DNA of 35,574 nucleotides, taken from the NCBI GenBank assembly GCA_900543475.1, contig UQRU01000010.1, forward strand, positions 1 to 35,574. The letters run 5' to 3'. Source of the stretch: an uncultured Eubacteriales bacterium (GTDB lineage Bacteria > Bacillota > Clostridia > Christensenellales > CAG-138). The notes below the pieces were generated by a model. It was not told the DNA's origin. It saw nothing but the letters and a program-made list of their open reading frames with translations, and made no database searches. Below are positions 7,939 through 15,184 of this stretch, piece after piece (the stretch's first letter is position 1; each line of letters begins with the position of its first letter). A program made the position numbers and the translations under genes.

Positions 7939-9270
7939 TCAGCCCTCCTTGCTCTCGTCCACGGTAAAAATAGTGGGGCCGGAGACATTGGTGGTCAAAG
8001 CTTCCAGCGCCTTATCGATGATCTTGCGCCGGTAAGCCTTTTCCCGGTCCAGAGGCAGGTCGGAATTGCCGGTGGGGGCGGTAAAATCGCCGCCGAATAC
8101 GATCCGGTTGGCGCCTACGCCCTTGGAAATGGATGTAAACGCGTTGATATGGACATTGGGGATCCCCATCCGGTCCAGCTCTTTGGATATCGTTGCACCG
8201 CAACGTGTGCAGGTTCCTCAGGTGGAGGTCAGGATGGCCGCGCCGATCTGGGCGTCCTTCAAGCGCTTGGCCCAGCTGCGTCCCATCTCCTGGCTGCTGG
8301 CCACGTTGGTGCCAACGCCGCAGGTGCTGCCAAAGTAGGGATACAGCCCGCCGATCACGCCCTCCGCCACGCAGTCCCGCATCACGTCTAGGGGGACCAG
8401 CCGATGGGGATCGTCGCTGGCAGCTGTGGTATCATAACCGCCGTGGATGGATTCATAGGCGCCTTTCTTCAAGGCGTCCAAGCCTGTCATGTCATAGACG
8501 CCGTAGCTGACGGCAAACGCCTGCTTGATCTTGTCCGGATTGCCCACCGGGACCAGGCCGCCCGTGGTAAATAGGGCGATGGAGGTCTTGGTAAGATCCT
8601 GCACCGGCGGCGCCGGGGGTACGGATTCAAAGCCCCGAAGCGGTACTTCCGTCCGGTAGGGCTTGCCGTTGAGCTTGGCCACCAGCATGTCCACCACCCG
8701 CTCGGCGCCGCTTTTTTCGTGGTATGCATTGTAGCGGTGCCCAGTGGGCAGATAGCCTTCCTTGCGGGCAGGGCCGATCTTCTCCCCTTTGGCCAGTTTC
8801 AGCGCCAGGGCCGCCAATGGGGGCAGGGTTTTTCGCATACCCGCGGCGGTTTCCGTGCTGGCGATGATATAATTGTCCTTCACATACATGTCCACCGCTG
8901 GGTTTTCCCACCACATAGCGGTGACGCTGGGCACCCCCAGCTCCCGGCGGACATAGTCGCAAACCTTGGCGCAGGCCACGCCATATCGGCCCGCATTAAA
9001 CGCGGGGCCTGCGATAAATACATCCGGCTGGTCGCGGCGGATCACCTCTGTGAGCCGGGCAAAGACTTCCGCCTCATTGGCTTCGGTATTCACATAGTTA
9101 TCTCCGCAGCATACCACCGTAGAGATCTCCATTTCGCCCTTCCAAAGCTGCTCCAATCCCAATGCGGGGCCCTTCTTTTCCTCAAGAATGGAAAAACCGG
9201 TGTCCGCCATGGTTTCGCCGCCCAGGCCTGCATAAAACTGATTGATATAGTGGACCGCTTTTCGTTGCAT
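7939..9270 (-). CDS. GrdB/GrdF/GrdH-like selenoprotein, substrate-specific reductase component B
   Basis: This is the selenocysteine subunit of component B in glycine/sarcosine/betaine reductases, which reductively splits the C-N bond and passes a carboxymethyl group to selenoprotein A. The frame from 9270 reads 350 codons to TGA at 8220-8218, then continues in frame to a second TGA at 7941-7939, giving 443 residues. The TGA sits in ILTST-U-GTCTRC, matching the family UxxCxxC motif (U351, C354, C357), and a SECIS-like hairpin follows. Other hallmarks are VHYINQFYAGLGGE, GDNYVNTE, FIAGPAFNAGRYGVAC, PVGNPDKI, HGGYD and ANRIVFGGDF. GAGGA precedes the ATG. Selenoprotein A, protein C and sel genes are not in the window and must be elsewhere for it to work. 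Neighbours (ALDH, aldolase, ADH) differ from known grd operons, so the substrate may be new. Confidence 0.93.
8191..8220 (-). promoter_or_regulatory. UGA selenocysteine codon with predicted bacterial SECIS hairpin
   Basis: On the minus strand TGA (8220-8218) is followed after 12 nt by CGTTGC-GGT-GCAACG (8205-8191), a perfect 6-bp stem with a 3-nt loop beginning with G. The loop starts 18 nt after the UGA. A small apical loop with G in the first two positions, roughly 16-37 nt after UGA, is the known pattern for SelB-recognised bacterial SECIS elements. The hairpin lies inside the conserved UxxCxxC codons. Confidence 0.8.
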
Positions 9271-9315
9271 GAAATCCTCACTTCATTTCGATTCCAGCGC
9301 CCCACCATTGGGGCG

Positions 9316-9918
9316 CTATTCCTTCGGCGTGGGTATGATCGACTGCCCGTAAGGGGGGCTGGAAATGATGGCGAAGGTGGCGGCCTCTTCTTCGGTATAG
9401 ATCAAATGTTCTACTTGTGCTTCGAAAAAGATACAATCGCTTTGCTGAACCTTATAATGTTCTTCCTCCACCATAACATGGGCGCAACCATCCAGCACAA
9501 TAACCATTTCTTGCCCTTCGCCGTGCTTATGGATGCGGCGTTCCGAGGGCTCGTTGGGCGGAAGGTGCACGTAGCTGACCTGCAGATTGCTGGAATCCTC
9601 CGGCGTGATCACCCGATAGGAGATATTATGGTAAGCATTGCTCTCCTGAAACAGCTCCGCCTTGCGAAATAACCGCGGGATCTTGCCGCTGGGCATCAGG
9701 AAATATACCATATCCACCTGGAAATACTTGGCCAGGCGCTGGAGGTTTGCAATGGAGACGGAATGCTTGTCATTTTCCAGCCCGGAAAGATAGGAATAAC
9801 TCATTCCCGTACTCTGGGCCATTTGCTGTAGTGAGATGCCGCGAATCTTTCGCAAGGCGCGGATCTTACTGCCAACAGAGATTCCTAAGTTTGCTGCCGT
9901 ATCAACTTCGTTTGCCAT
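9316..9918 (-). CDS. XRE-cupin transcriptional regulator
   Basis: The 200-residue protein has an N-terminal helix-turn-helix of the XRE/HTH_3 type (about residues 15-70: IRALRKIRGISLQQMAQSTG, SYLSGLENDKHSVSIANLQRLA). A C-terminal cupin (about 105-190) carries HKHGEGQEMVIVLDG. Such proteins sense a small ligand in the cupin and repress or activate catabolic operons. It lies 42 nt downstream of the aldehyde dehydrogenase and 45 nt upstream of the GrdB-like gene, inside the operon, so it probably regulates it. An imperfect inverted repeat (GTGTGA...ATACT/AGTAT..CACAC, about 9934-9966) lies just upstream and could be an autoregulatory site. The start at 9918 has AGGGGG upstream, and the gene ends with TAG. 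The ligand is unknown. Confidence 0.88.
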   Translation of the reverse strand: MANEVDTAANLGISVGSKIRALRKIRGISLQQMAQSTGMSYSYLSGLENDKHSVSIANLQRLAKYFQVDMVYFLMPSGKIPRLFRKAELFQESNAYHNISYRVITPEDSSNLQVSYVHLPPNEPSERRIHKHGEGQEMVIVLDGCAHVMVEEEHYKVQQSDCIFFEAQVEHLIYTEEEAATFAIISSPPYGQSIIPTPKE

Positions 9919-9960
9919 ATAGGTGTCCCCCTCTTGTGTGAGATAATACTATTAAAAGTA

Positions 9961-11445
9961 TCACACGGGAGGCAGGACATCGTCAATGGTTTCTAGGAAA
10001 ACAGTCTTGGAAATCATGTATTTGTGGATACCTGCGATCCCTAAGCCGCTTTCCTTCCAACCTGTACCAGGGGATTCGATCATTCCCTTGCTGAAATAAT
10101 TGTTGACATAGATCTGGCCGCTCTTGACCTTATCCGCCACCCGGATGGCCCGTTTGATGTCCTTGGTAAAGACGCCGCCCGCCAGGCCGTAGGCGGTGCC
10201 GTTGGCCAGAGCGATGGCCTCTTCCTCGGTATCAAAGGGGGTTACGCAGCCAACAGGCCCAAAGATCTCCTCTTGGAAGATGGTCATGTTGGGAGTCACA
10301 TCCGTAAAGATGGTGACCGGCACGAAATTCCCCTGGGCCAGCGGGCCTTCCGTATAAGGCACGCCGCCGCATAGCAGCCGGGCGCCCTCCCGCTTGCCGG
10401 ACTCGATATAGTCCCAAACGGTGGCCGCGTGGGCTTTGGAGATCAGGGTATTCAAATTCGCGTTGGGGTCAAACCCATCGCCAGGCACCAGCCGGCCCGC
10501 AGCGGCCACCATGGCCTCCAGGAACCGCTGGTAAATGCTGCGCTGCACCAGCACCCGGGTGCCGGAAACGCAGATCTGGCCCGCGTGGTTGGTAAAGCCG
10601 TATACGGCAAACCGGGCCGCCTGCTCAATATCCACATCTTCAAAGAAGATGTTGGGGCTCTTGCCGCCCAGCTCCAGGGCAATGTCCTTGACCAGCTTGG
10701 CGGAATGGGTGATGATCTCCCGGCCGGTGGCGGTGCCGCCTGTCATGGAGACCATGTCCACCAGATCGCTTTCCACCAGGTTGTTGCCTACCTCGGGGCC
10801 GTAACCCGTCACCACGTTCACCACGCCTGCAGGGAACCCGGCTTCCTCATATACGCTGGCCATAAGCAGCATGGACAACACCCCCCAGGTCGGAGGCTTA
10901 ATGACCACCGTATTGCCGGCGGCTAGGATGGCGTTTACCTTCTGGCAGCCCATAAGGAAGGGACCATTCCAGGGCAAGATCTCTCCTACTACGCCGCAGG
11001 GATTCCAGGTAACATAATTCAGGGTGCCATACTCGGAAGGTACTACCTTCCCGTCCAGATGCCGGGCTTTGCCTGCAAAAAACTCAAAGGCATCCACTGC
11101 CATAGGCGCTTCCCAGTAACGGCAGGCGCCGTAATTCTTGCCGCATTCCAGGGTCTCGATGACGGAAAATTCCTCCGCCCGCCGCTCTAAAATGCGCGCC
11201 GCCTTAAGCAGCAGCTTGCTCCGCTCTTTGGCGGACATTTTGCTCCAGGGCCCTTCGTCAAATGCCTTGCGGGCGGCCTGAATGGCTTTTTCGCAATCCT
11301 CTTTGGTGCCCCGGTAAACCTTGGCAAAGGGTTGGTTGTTGGCAGGGTTGATCACATCCACAATGTTGCCCTTTTCCGCAGCCACATATTGCCCGTTGAT
11401 GTAAAGCTTATAGGGTTCTGGACTTACATATTCCATCGGATTCAT
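9961..11445 (-). CDS. NAD(P)+-dependent aldehyde dehydrogenase
   Basis: The 494-residue product is a full-length ALDH-superfamily enzyme of the betaine-aldehyde/retinal dehydrogenase-like class, oxidising an aldehyde to its acid. Catalytic residues are visible: Asn160 in LPWNGPF, Glu258 in ALELGGKSP, Cys292 in GQICVSGTR, and the cofactor-binding VIKPPTW and SMTGGTATGREI. The C-terminus has IYVNNYFSKG and GLGIAGIHKYM, usual for the oligomerisation region. GGGAGG lies 8 nt before the ATG at 11445. It is the first gene of the minus-strand operon that includes the GrdB/GrdE-like pair. Since betaine aldehyde gives betaine, a betaine reductase substrate is one option. Aldehydes made by the nearby aldolases are another. 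The sequence does not decide between them. Confidence 0.92.
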   Translation of the reverse strand: MNPMEYVSPEPYKLYINGQYVAAEKGNIVDVINPANNQPFAKVYRGTKEDCEKAIQAARKAFDEGPWSKMSAKERSKLLLKAARILERRAEEFSVIETLECGKNYGACRYWEAPMAVDAFEFFAGKARHLDGKVVPSEYGTLNYVTWNPCGVVGEILPWNGPFLMGCQKVNAILAAGNTVVIKPPTWGVLSMLLMASVYEEAGFPAGVVNVVTGYGPEVGNNLVESDLVDMVSMTGGTATGREIITHSAKLVKDIALELGGKSPNIFFEDVDIEQAARFAVYGFTNHAGQICVSGTRVLVQRSIYQRFLEAMVAAAGRLVPGDGFDPNANLNTLISKAHAATVWDYIESGKREGARLLCGGVPYTEGPLAQGNFVPVTIFTDVTPNMTIFQEEIFGPVGCVTPFDTEEEAIALANGTAYGLAGGVFTKDIKRAIRVADKVKSGQIYVNNYFSKGMIESPGTGWKESGLGIAGIHKYMISKTVFLETIDDVLPPV

Positions 11446-11793
11446 ACAATTAACCTCCCTCGCTGGAATAGATATAAGCAGATTAAGAATGCGCGTGGAT
11501 TAGATTGCATAATACAGTTGTTTGTTTGAGGAGAGCATCGATGTTCTATTAATAATATTTATAGTAAATCGGAAATATGCAAGGGGATTTTTATAGAAAA
11601 ATTGAATAAAAAATATCAAAGCCATTTTATTTAGATAATACGGTGTTTTATGCTAGACAAATTATTAGATGTTGTTTAAAAAATCATTATATACTAAAAA
11701 TAGAATATACATATAATAGGATGAATTCATTTGACGCAGCCAAAGGGACACCGCATAATATTGTTAAAACCTATATGGAATGAGGTGCTTTGC
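11446..11793. other. AT-rich divergent intergenic region (ALDH operon / esterase)
   Basis: This 348-bp gap has no credible coding frame and is far richer in A+T than its neighbours. It separates the minus-strand catabolic operon from the plus-strand esterase, so it must carry promoters for both. The best minus-strand candidate is listed separately. On the plus strand only a TATAAT at 11712-11717 is clear, with no good -35. No strong inverted repeat was seen. Confidence 0.7.
11590..11619 (-). promoter_or_regulatory. Candidate promoter of the ALDH-Grd-like operon
   Basis: On the minus strand TTGATA (11619-11614), 18-nt spacer, TATAAA (11595-11590); each box matches consensus at 5 of 6 positions. 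It would give a leader of about 140 nt before the aldehyde dehydrogenase start. The surrounding sequence is AT-rich, so chance matches are possible. Confidence 0.45.
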
Positions 11794-12591
11794 ATGTCTG
11801 TGATGCATATGAATTTCACGTCCCGTTCCCTCACCCAGAAGATGGACCTTTGGGTGGTCTATCCCACCCCCACTTTACAGGATATGATCCAGCACAAGGA
11901 CGCCTATGACGCCACCCGCCAGTGGCCCGTGGTCTATATGCTCCATGGGGCCGGGGGCGATGGATTTGAGTGGGTCCAGCGGGCGGATGTAGAGGCCTGG
12001 TGCTGCAAATACGGCTTTATCGCCGTGATGCCCAGCTGTCAGCTCAGCTTCTACAACGATACGCCGGATGGCCGGAACTTCGCCACCTATGTGGCCTGGG
12101 AGCTGCCCAATATGATCGAGGCCACCTTCCATGCGTCCCGGCAAGCCAAGGACCGGTACCTCATGGGCTATTCCATGGGCGGTTTTGGCGCGGTGCGCAT
12201 CGGCCTATGCAACCCGGACCGCTATCATAAGCTTGCTTCCCTGTCCGGCTGCATGGATGTGGCAGGCTTTATCAACGCCTTTGAAGGGGGCAGTATCTTC
12301 CGTATCCACGGGGCATTGGCAGGCTGGCCGGATATCCAGGGCAGCGACAATGACACCCTGGCCCTGTTGGATCGGGCAGCCGCCCGCAAGGCCCGGGGCG
12401 AATATGTGCCCCCCATGTACCATACCGTGGGCAAGCAGGATTTCATCTATGCATACAGCCAAGAATGGCGTAAAAAAGCCCAGGCCCTGGGACTGGATTT
12501 CATCTATACCGAAGGGGATGGGGTCCATGATTTCTCCTATTGGAACCCCCGCATCGAGCAGGAGGTACTCCCCTTCTTCTTTGAAGGCTGA
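11794..12591 (+). CDS. Alpha/beta-hydrolase esterase (EstD/S-formylglutathione hydrolase-like)
   Basis: Start 11794 (MSVMHMNF) is chosen because TGAGGTG lies just upstream; the frame is open to 11731 without a better site. The 265-residue product belongs to the putative esterase family (PF00756-like). It has an oxyanion segment YMLHGAGGDG (48-57), the nucleophile Ser127 in GYSMGGFGA, a late acid region GKQDFIYAY, and the catalytic His in GVHDFSYW near the C-terminus. No signal peptide is visible, so it is cytoplasmic. It probably hydrolyses a short-chain carboxyl ester or acyl group. It is transcribed alone, divergent from the ALDH operon, with a strong terminator behind it. Its place in the island suggests deacylation of the imported substrate, but this is only inferred. 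Confidence 0.87.
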   Translation: MSVMHMNFTSRSLTQKMDLWVVYPTPTLQDMIQHKDAYDATRQWPVVYMLHGAGGDGFEWVQRADVEAWCCKYGFIAVMPSCQLSFYNDTPDGRNFATYVAWELPNMIEATFHASRQAKDRYLMGYSMGGFGAVRIGLCNPDRYHKLASLSGCMDVAGFINAFEGGSIFRIHGALAGWPDIQGSDNDTLALLDRAAARKARGEYVPPMYHTVGKQDFIYAYSQEWRKKAQALGLDFIYTEGDGVHDFSYWNPRIEQEVLPFFFEG

Positions 12592-12651
12592 TCGGAGGTG
12601 CTGGGCAGCCGGGGAAAGGGCTGCTTTATGAATTGGATGGATGCGCAACAC

Positions 12652-12682
12652 AAAGAAGCGGCAATTTGCCGCTTCTTTTTTT
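12652..12682 (+). terminator. Rho-independent terminator after the esterase
   Basis: AAAGAAGCGGC-AATTT-GCCGCTTCTTT followed by further T residues: an 11-bp perfect stem and a strong T-run. It lies between convergent genes and may also act on the cupin transcript from the other strand, although the T-run is weaker there. Confidence 0.9.
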
Positions 12683-12707
12683 GCGGTTCGCGCTTGGAAC
12701 AAGCGGC

Positions 12708-13148
12708 TTAGGTCTCCCATGCGTCTGCATCCGCCTTGGTTTTATGCACCGTGCCGAAGGGGTGCTGGGGCGGCGCATAAACGGAGACCAGCTGCAGCGG
12801 GTCGCAGCCGGTATTGACCAGGTTGTGCCAAGTGCCTGCCGGGATCACGATCCCGTAGCCGGCGTCCACCGCCTGCCTGCAATACAGGGCCTCGGGCCCT
12901 TCTCCCATCATGACCAGGCCGCACCCTGCTTCCACCCGGAGCAGCTGATCCACGTCCCCATGCATTTCCAGCCCGATCTCTCCCCGGGGCGGGATGCACA
13001 TTAGGGTGATCTGCATATACCGCCCTGTCCATAAGGCAGTTCGAAAATACGGGGTTTGTTCCGCCAGGCACCGGATATTCACGACCAATGGATTGGGGCC
13101 GTAATCCCCTATGGCAGGCGCCGGGCTGCCGCAGCGTTGTTCTCTCAC
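12708..13148 (-). CDS. Single-domain cupin protein
   Basis: The 146-residue protein starts at GTG (13148), with GGGAGG 8 nt upstream. It is a small cupin of the YdbB/mannose-6-phosphate-isomerase-like type. Cupin motif 1 includes GLEMHGDVDQLLRVEAG with metal-ligand candidates, and motif 2 includes IVIPAGTWHNLVNTG. The family signature APPQHPFGTVHKTKADADA ends the protein. Cupins of this type may be isomerases, metal-binding sensors or enzymes of unknown reaction; no specific function is established. It follows the D-2-hydroxyacid dehydrogenase by 171 nt on the same strand, probably in one transcript, and shares the terminator region with the esterase. Confidence 0.88.
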   Translation of the reverse strand: MREQRCGSPAPAIGDYGPNPLVVNIRCLAEQTPYFRTALWTGRYMQITLMCIPPRGEIGLEMHGDVDQLLRVEAGCGLVMMGEGPEALYCRQAVDAGYGIVIPAGTWHNLVNTGCDPLQLVSVYAPPQHPFGTVHKTKADADAWET

Positions 13149-13319
13149 AGGCTTTTCCTCCCTATCCTAGCTTCGTTTCCAGTATATGCCAACGGAATAC
13201 CGCCTGTGCCCATCCCCTTGCCCTGTGCCCGAATCCCCAGCCTGGGCATTGCCCTTGCGCTTATTTATACAGATCCCGCCCCCGGCGGATCGTTGCGGCT
13301 TTGGAAAGGAGAACAGGGC

Positions 13320-14375
13320 CTAGGCCTGCCTGGGGAATGGGTTTTGTAAAGGTTGCCCAGCTAAAAACCGTTTGACCTCCTCCAGCACCATGGCGGACTG
13401 CCACCGGTCTATATCCACCGTAGCCCCCGCCTGATGGGGCAGTACGATCACCTGGTCCATGGAAAGGAAGGGATGGTTCGCCGGGCAGGGCTCGATCCAC
13501 ATCACATCCACCGCCGCCCCGGCCAGCTTGCCGGATTCCAGGGCCTGTAGCATCGCCCGCTGGTCCACCACCGCCGCCCGGGCGGTATTGATCAGCTTTG
13601 CCCCATCCTTCATCCTGGCAAACCAGCTTTCATTCACCATGCCCGTGGTCTCCTTGGTTACCGGCAAGTGGATGGACAGGATGTCCGCCGCGCCCAGCGT
13701 CTCCTCCAGGGACGAGAATTTTGCCCCGGCGTCCTCCACGGCCCGGGGGTCGCAATAAGGATCATAAACCATTACCCGCATCCCAAAGGCCAGCGCCATT
13801 TTTGCCACCCGCCTGCCGATGGCCCCATAGCCGATCAGCCCCAGGGTACGCCCGTAAAGCTCCTCCCCCAGGGGCAGCATGGCATATACGTTGACCCGCT
13901 CGTTCATCCAGGTGACGTCGGTAATGGGCGGCAGGTCATAGATGTCCGCCACCGGCGCGTCCAGAAACGCCCCGGTCGCCATACCCTTCATGGCCCGCTG
14001 GATATGCTTTTGCAGCATCAGCATAAGGGTCATGGTATATTCCGCCACGGACTGGGCATTGCGCCCTGGGGTATAGAACAGGGGAATGCCCAGCTTCTTG
14101 CAGGCGGCAGCGTCCACGTTCAAGGGATTGCCCCGGGTGCAGCCCAATAGCTTAAGGCCGTGCCCTTTCCATAGGGCCAGGGTTTCTTCCCCCAGAACGT
14201 CGGCTTCCACCACCACGATGTCATATCCCAAGCAGGTGTTTCGGAACACCGCCTCAGGCGGCCACACCCCCGGGGTACAAAGCTGGCTGACTGGCGTGAT
14301 TTGGCACAGCGCCTCCAGCTGGGACAAATAGGGCTCCGCCATAGGCGATCCAAGGGCGAGACGGGGTTTTTCCAT
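13320..14375 (-). CDS. D-isomer-specific 2-hydroxyacid dehydrogenase
   Basis: The start at 14375 (MEKPRLALGS) is chosen because AGGAGG lies 8 nt before it; the frame is open to 14396. The 351-residue NAD-dependent enzyme interconverts a 2-keto acid and a D-2-hydroxyacid. The Rossmann motif is GYGAIG (182-187), with acidic Asp205 in VMVYDPY indicating NAD preference. The catalytic triad is Arg266 in INTARAAV, Glu295 in DVMWIEPCP, and His314 in VLPHQAGAT. Length is slightly above the usual 310-330 because of an insert around residues 135-170. It is the promoter-proximal gene of a minus-strand pair with the cupin and is divergent from the class II aldolase/kinase operon, with a palindromic site between them. 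The substrate could be a phosphoglycerate, glyoxylate or sugar acid; motifs do not decide. Confidence 0.9.
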   Translation of the reverse strand: MEKPRLALGSPMAEPYLSQLEALCQITPVSQLCTPGVWPPEAVFRNTCLGYDIVVVEADVLGEETLALWKGHGLKLLGCTRGNPLNVDAAACKKLGIPLFYTPGRNAQSVAEYTMTLMLMLQKHIQRAMKGMATGAFLDAPVADIYDLPPITDVTWMNERVNVYAMLPLGEELYGRTLGLIGYGAIGRRVAKMALAFGMRVMVYDPYCDPRAVEDAGAKFSSLEETLGAADILSIHLPVTKETTGMVNESWFARMKDGAKLINTARAAVVDQRAMLQALESGKLAGAAVDVMWIEPCPANHPFLSMDQVIVLPHQAGATVDIDRWQSAMVLEEVKRFLAGQPLQNPFPRQA

Positions 14376-14404
14376 AACGATTGCCTCCTGTTGCATTAAA
14401 ATGA

Positions 14405-14431
14405 TTGACAGAATTTATTGAAAAGTATAAT
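14405..14431 (+). promoter_or_regulatory. Candidate promoter of the class II aldolase-kinase operon
   Basis: TTGACA (14405-14410) and TATAAT (14426-14431) are both perfect consensus boxes but with a 15-nt spacer; shifting the -10 to TAATAT gives 17. The left arm of a 12-bp inverted repeat (14412-14423) lies in the spacer, a classic operator position. Confidence 0.6.
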
Positions 14432-14475
14432 ATACATAGTGATTATATCATATATACGAAATATTTCAATAAATT
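14412..14475. repeat. 12-bp inverted repeat in a divergent promoter, likely operator pair
   Basis: AATTTATTGAAA (14412-14423) and its exact reverse complement TTTCAATAAATT (14464-14475) are separated by 40 bp. They lie between the D-hydroxyacid dehydrogenase and the class II aldolase starts. The arrangement suits a regulator binding two sites and looping or controlling both directions. AT-richness raises the chance level, but a 12-of-12 match at this spot is notable. Confidence 0.6.
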
Positions 14476-14506
14476 TTAACTAATCAAGAAAGGATCATCT
14501 ATTTCC

Positions 14507-15181
14507 ATGAAGAACATTGGCGAAAAGGAGCTTGCCTTGCGGCAGGAGATCTGTGAAGTGGCCCACCGTATGTACGAAGCAGGGTTTTCCCCGGCAAACA
14601 GCGGCAATATCTCCGGGCGGCTGGGGGAAGGGCAATACCTGATCACCCCCTCCGGGGTATGCAAAAAGGACCTTACGCCCGATATGCTGGTAAAGATCGA
14701 CGACGGGTGCAACCCCATCGACGGCGGAAAAGCCTCCAGCGAAGCCCGGGTGCACGTGTATTGCTATCAGCACCGGCCGGATGTGATGGGCGTATGCCAT
14801 TCCCACGCCCCCTTTGCCACGGCCTTTGCCTGTATGGATCGCAAGCTGGACCGGTACATCCTGCCGGACCAGGTGGTATATTTGGGCGCCGTACCCCGGT
14901 GCGAATACCAGATGTACGGCACCCAGGGGGTGGCGGAATCCATGGCGCCTTATATTGAAAGGCACAGCGCCTTGCTCCTTGGCAATCACGGCACGGTCAC
15001 CATGGGGGATTCGGTGCTGGACAGCTACTACCGCCTGGAGGCCCTGGAACAATATGCCAAGATCCTGTTCATCACCACCCTAATGGGAGGCGCCCGGGCG
15101 TTTACCCAGGAAGAAGCCCAAGCCATCTTTGACGACATCCGGCAAAGCGGCATGATCCATCCTGGCAACATCCGCTTATAA
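14507..15181 (+). CDS. Class II aldolase / adducin-family sugar-phosphate aldolase
   Basis: The 224-residue protein has the length and motifs of zinc-dependent fuculose-1-phosphate/ribulose-5-phosphate family enzymes. These include SGNISGRL (phosphate binding), ITPSG, the acid Glu79 in SSEARVHV, zinc ligands His98 and His100 in CHSHAP, and His161 in LGNHGTV. Members cleave a ketose-1-phosphate into DHAP and an aldehyde, epimerise pentose phosphates, or decarboxylate. A weak AAAGGA lies upstream. The sugar kinase starts 3 nt after its stop, giving a kinase-aldolase pair as in fucose, rhamnose or 5-deoxy-sugar routes. No isomerase is present. With the nucleoside transporter and deaminases downstream, a 5-deoxyribose or 5-methylthioribose phosphate aldolase role is possible but inferred. 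Confidence 0.87.
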   Translation: MKNIGEKELALRQEICEVAHRMYEAGFSPANSGNISGRLGEGQYLITPSGVCKKDLTPDMLVKIDDGCNPIDGGKASSEARVHVYCYQHRPDVMGVCHSHAPFATAFACMDRKLDRYILPDQVVYLGAVPRCEYQMYGTQGVAESMAPYIERHSALLLGNHGTVTMGDSVLDSYYRLEALEQYAKILFITTLMGGARAFTQEEAQAIFDDIRQSGMIHPGNIRL

Positions 15182-15184
15182 GCC

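Noticed and set aside
7939..9270. Treating the GrdB-like gene as two genes or a nonsense mutant
   Set aside because: The stop is UGA exactly at the selenocysteine of the family UxxCxxC motif, and a SECIS-like hairpin follows.
11712..11717. Strong promoter for the esterase at the plus-strand TATAAT
   Set aside because: The -10 is perfect but no acceptable -35 lies at 15-19 nt; in such AT-rich sequence the box alone is weak evidence.
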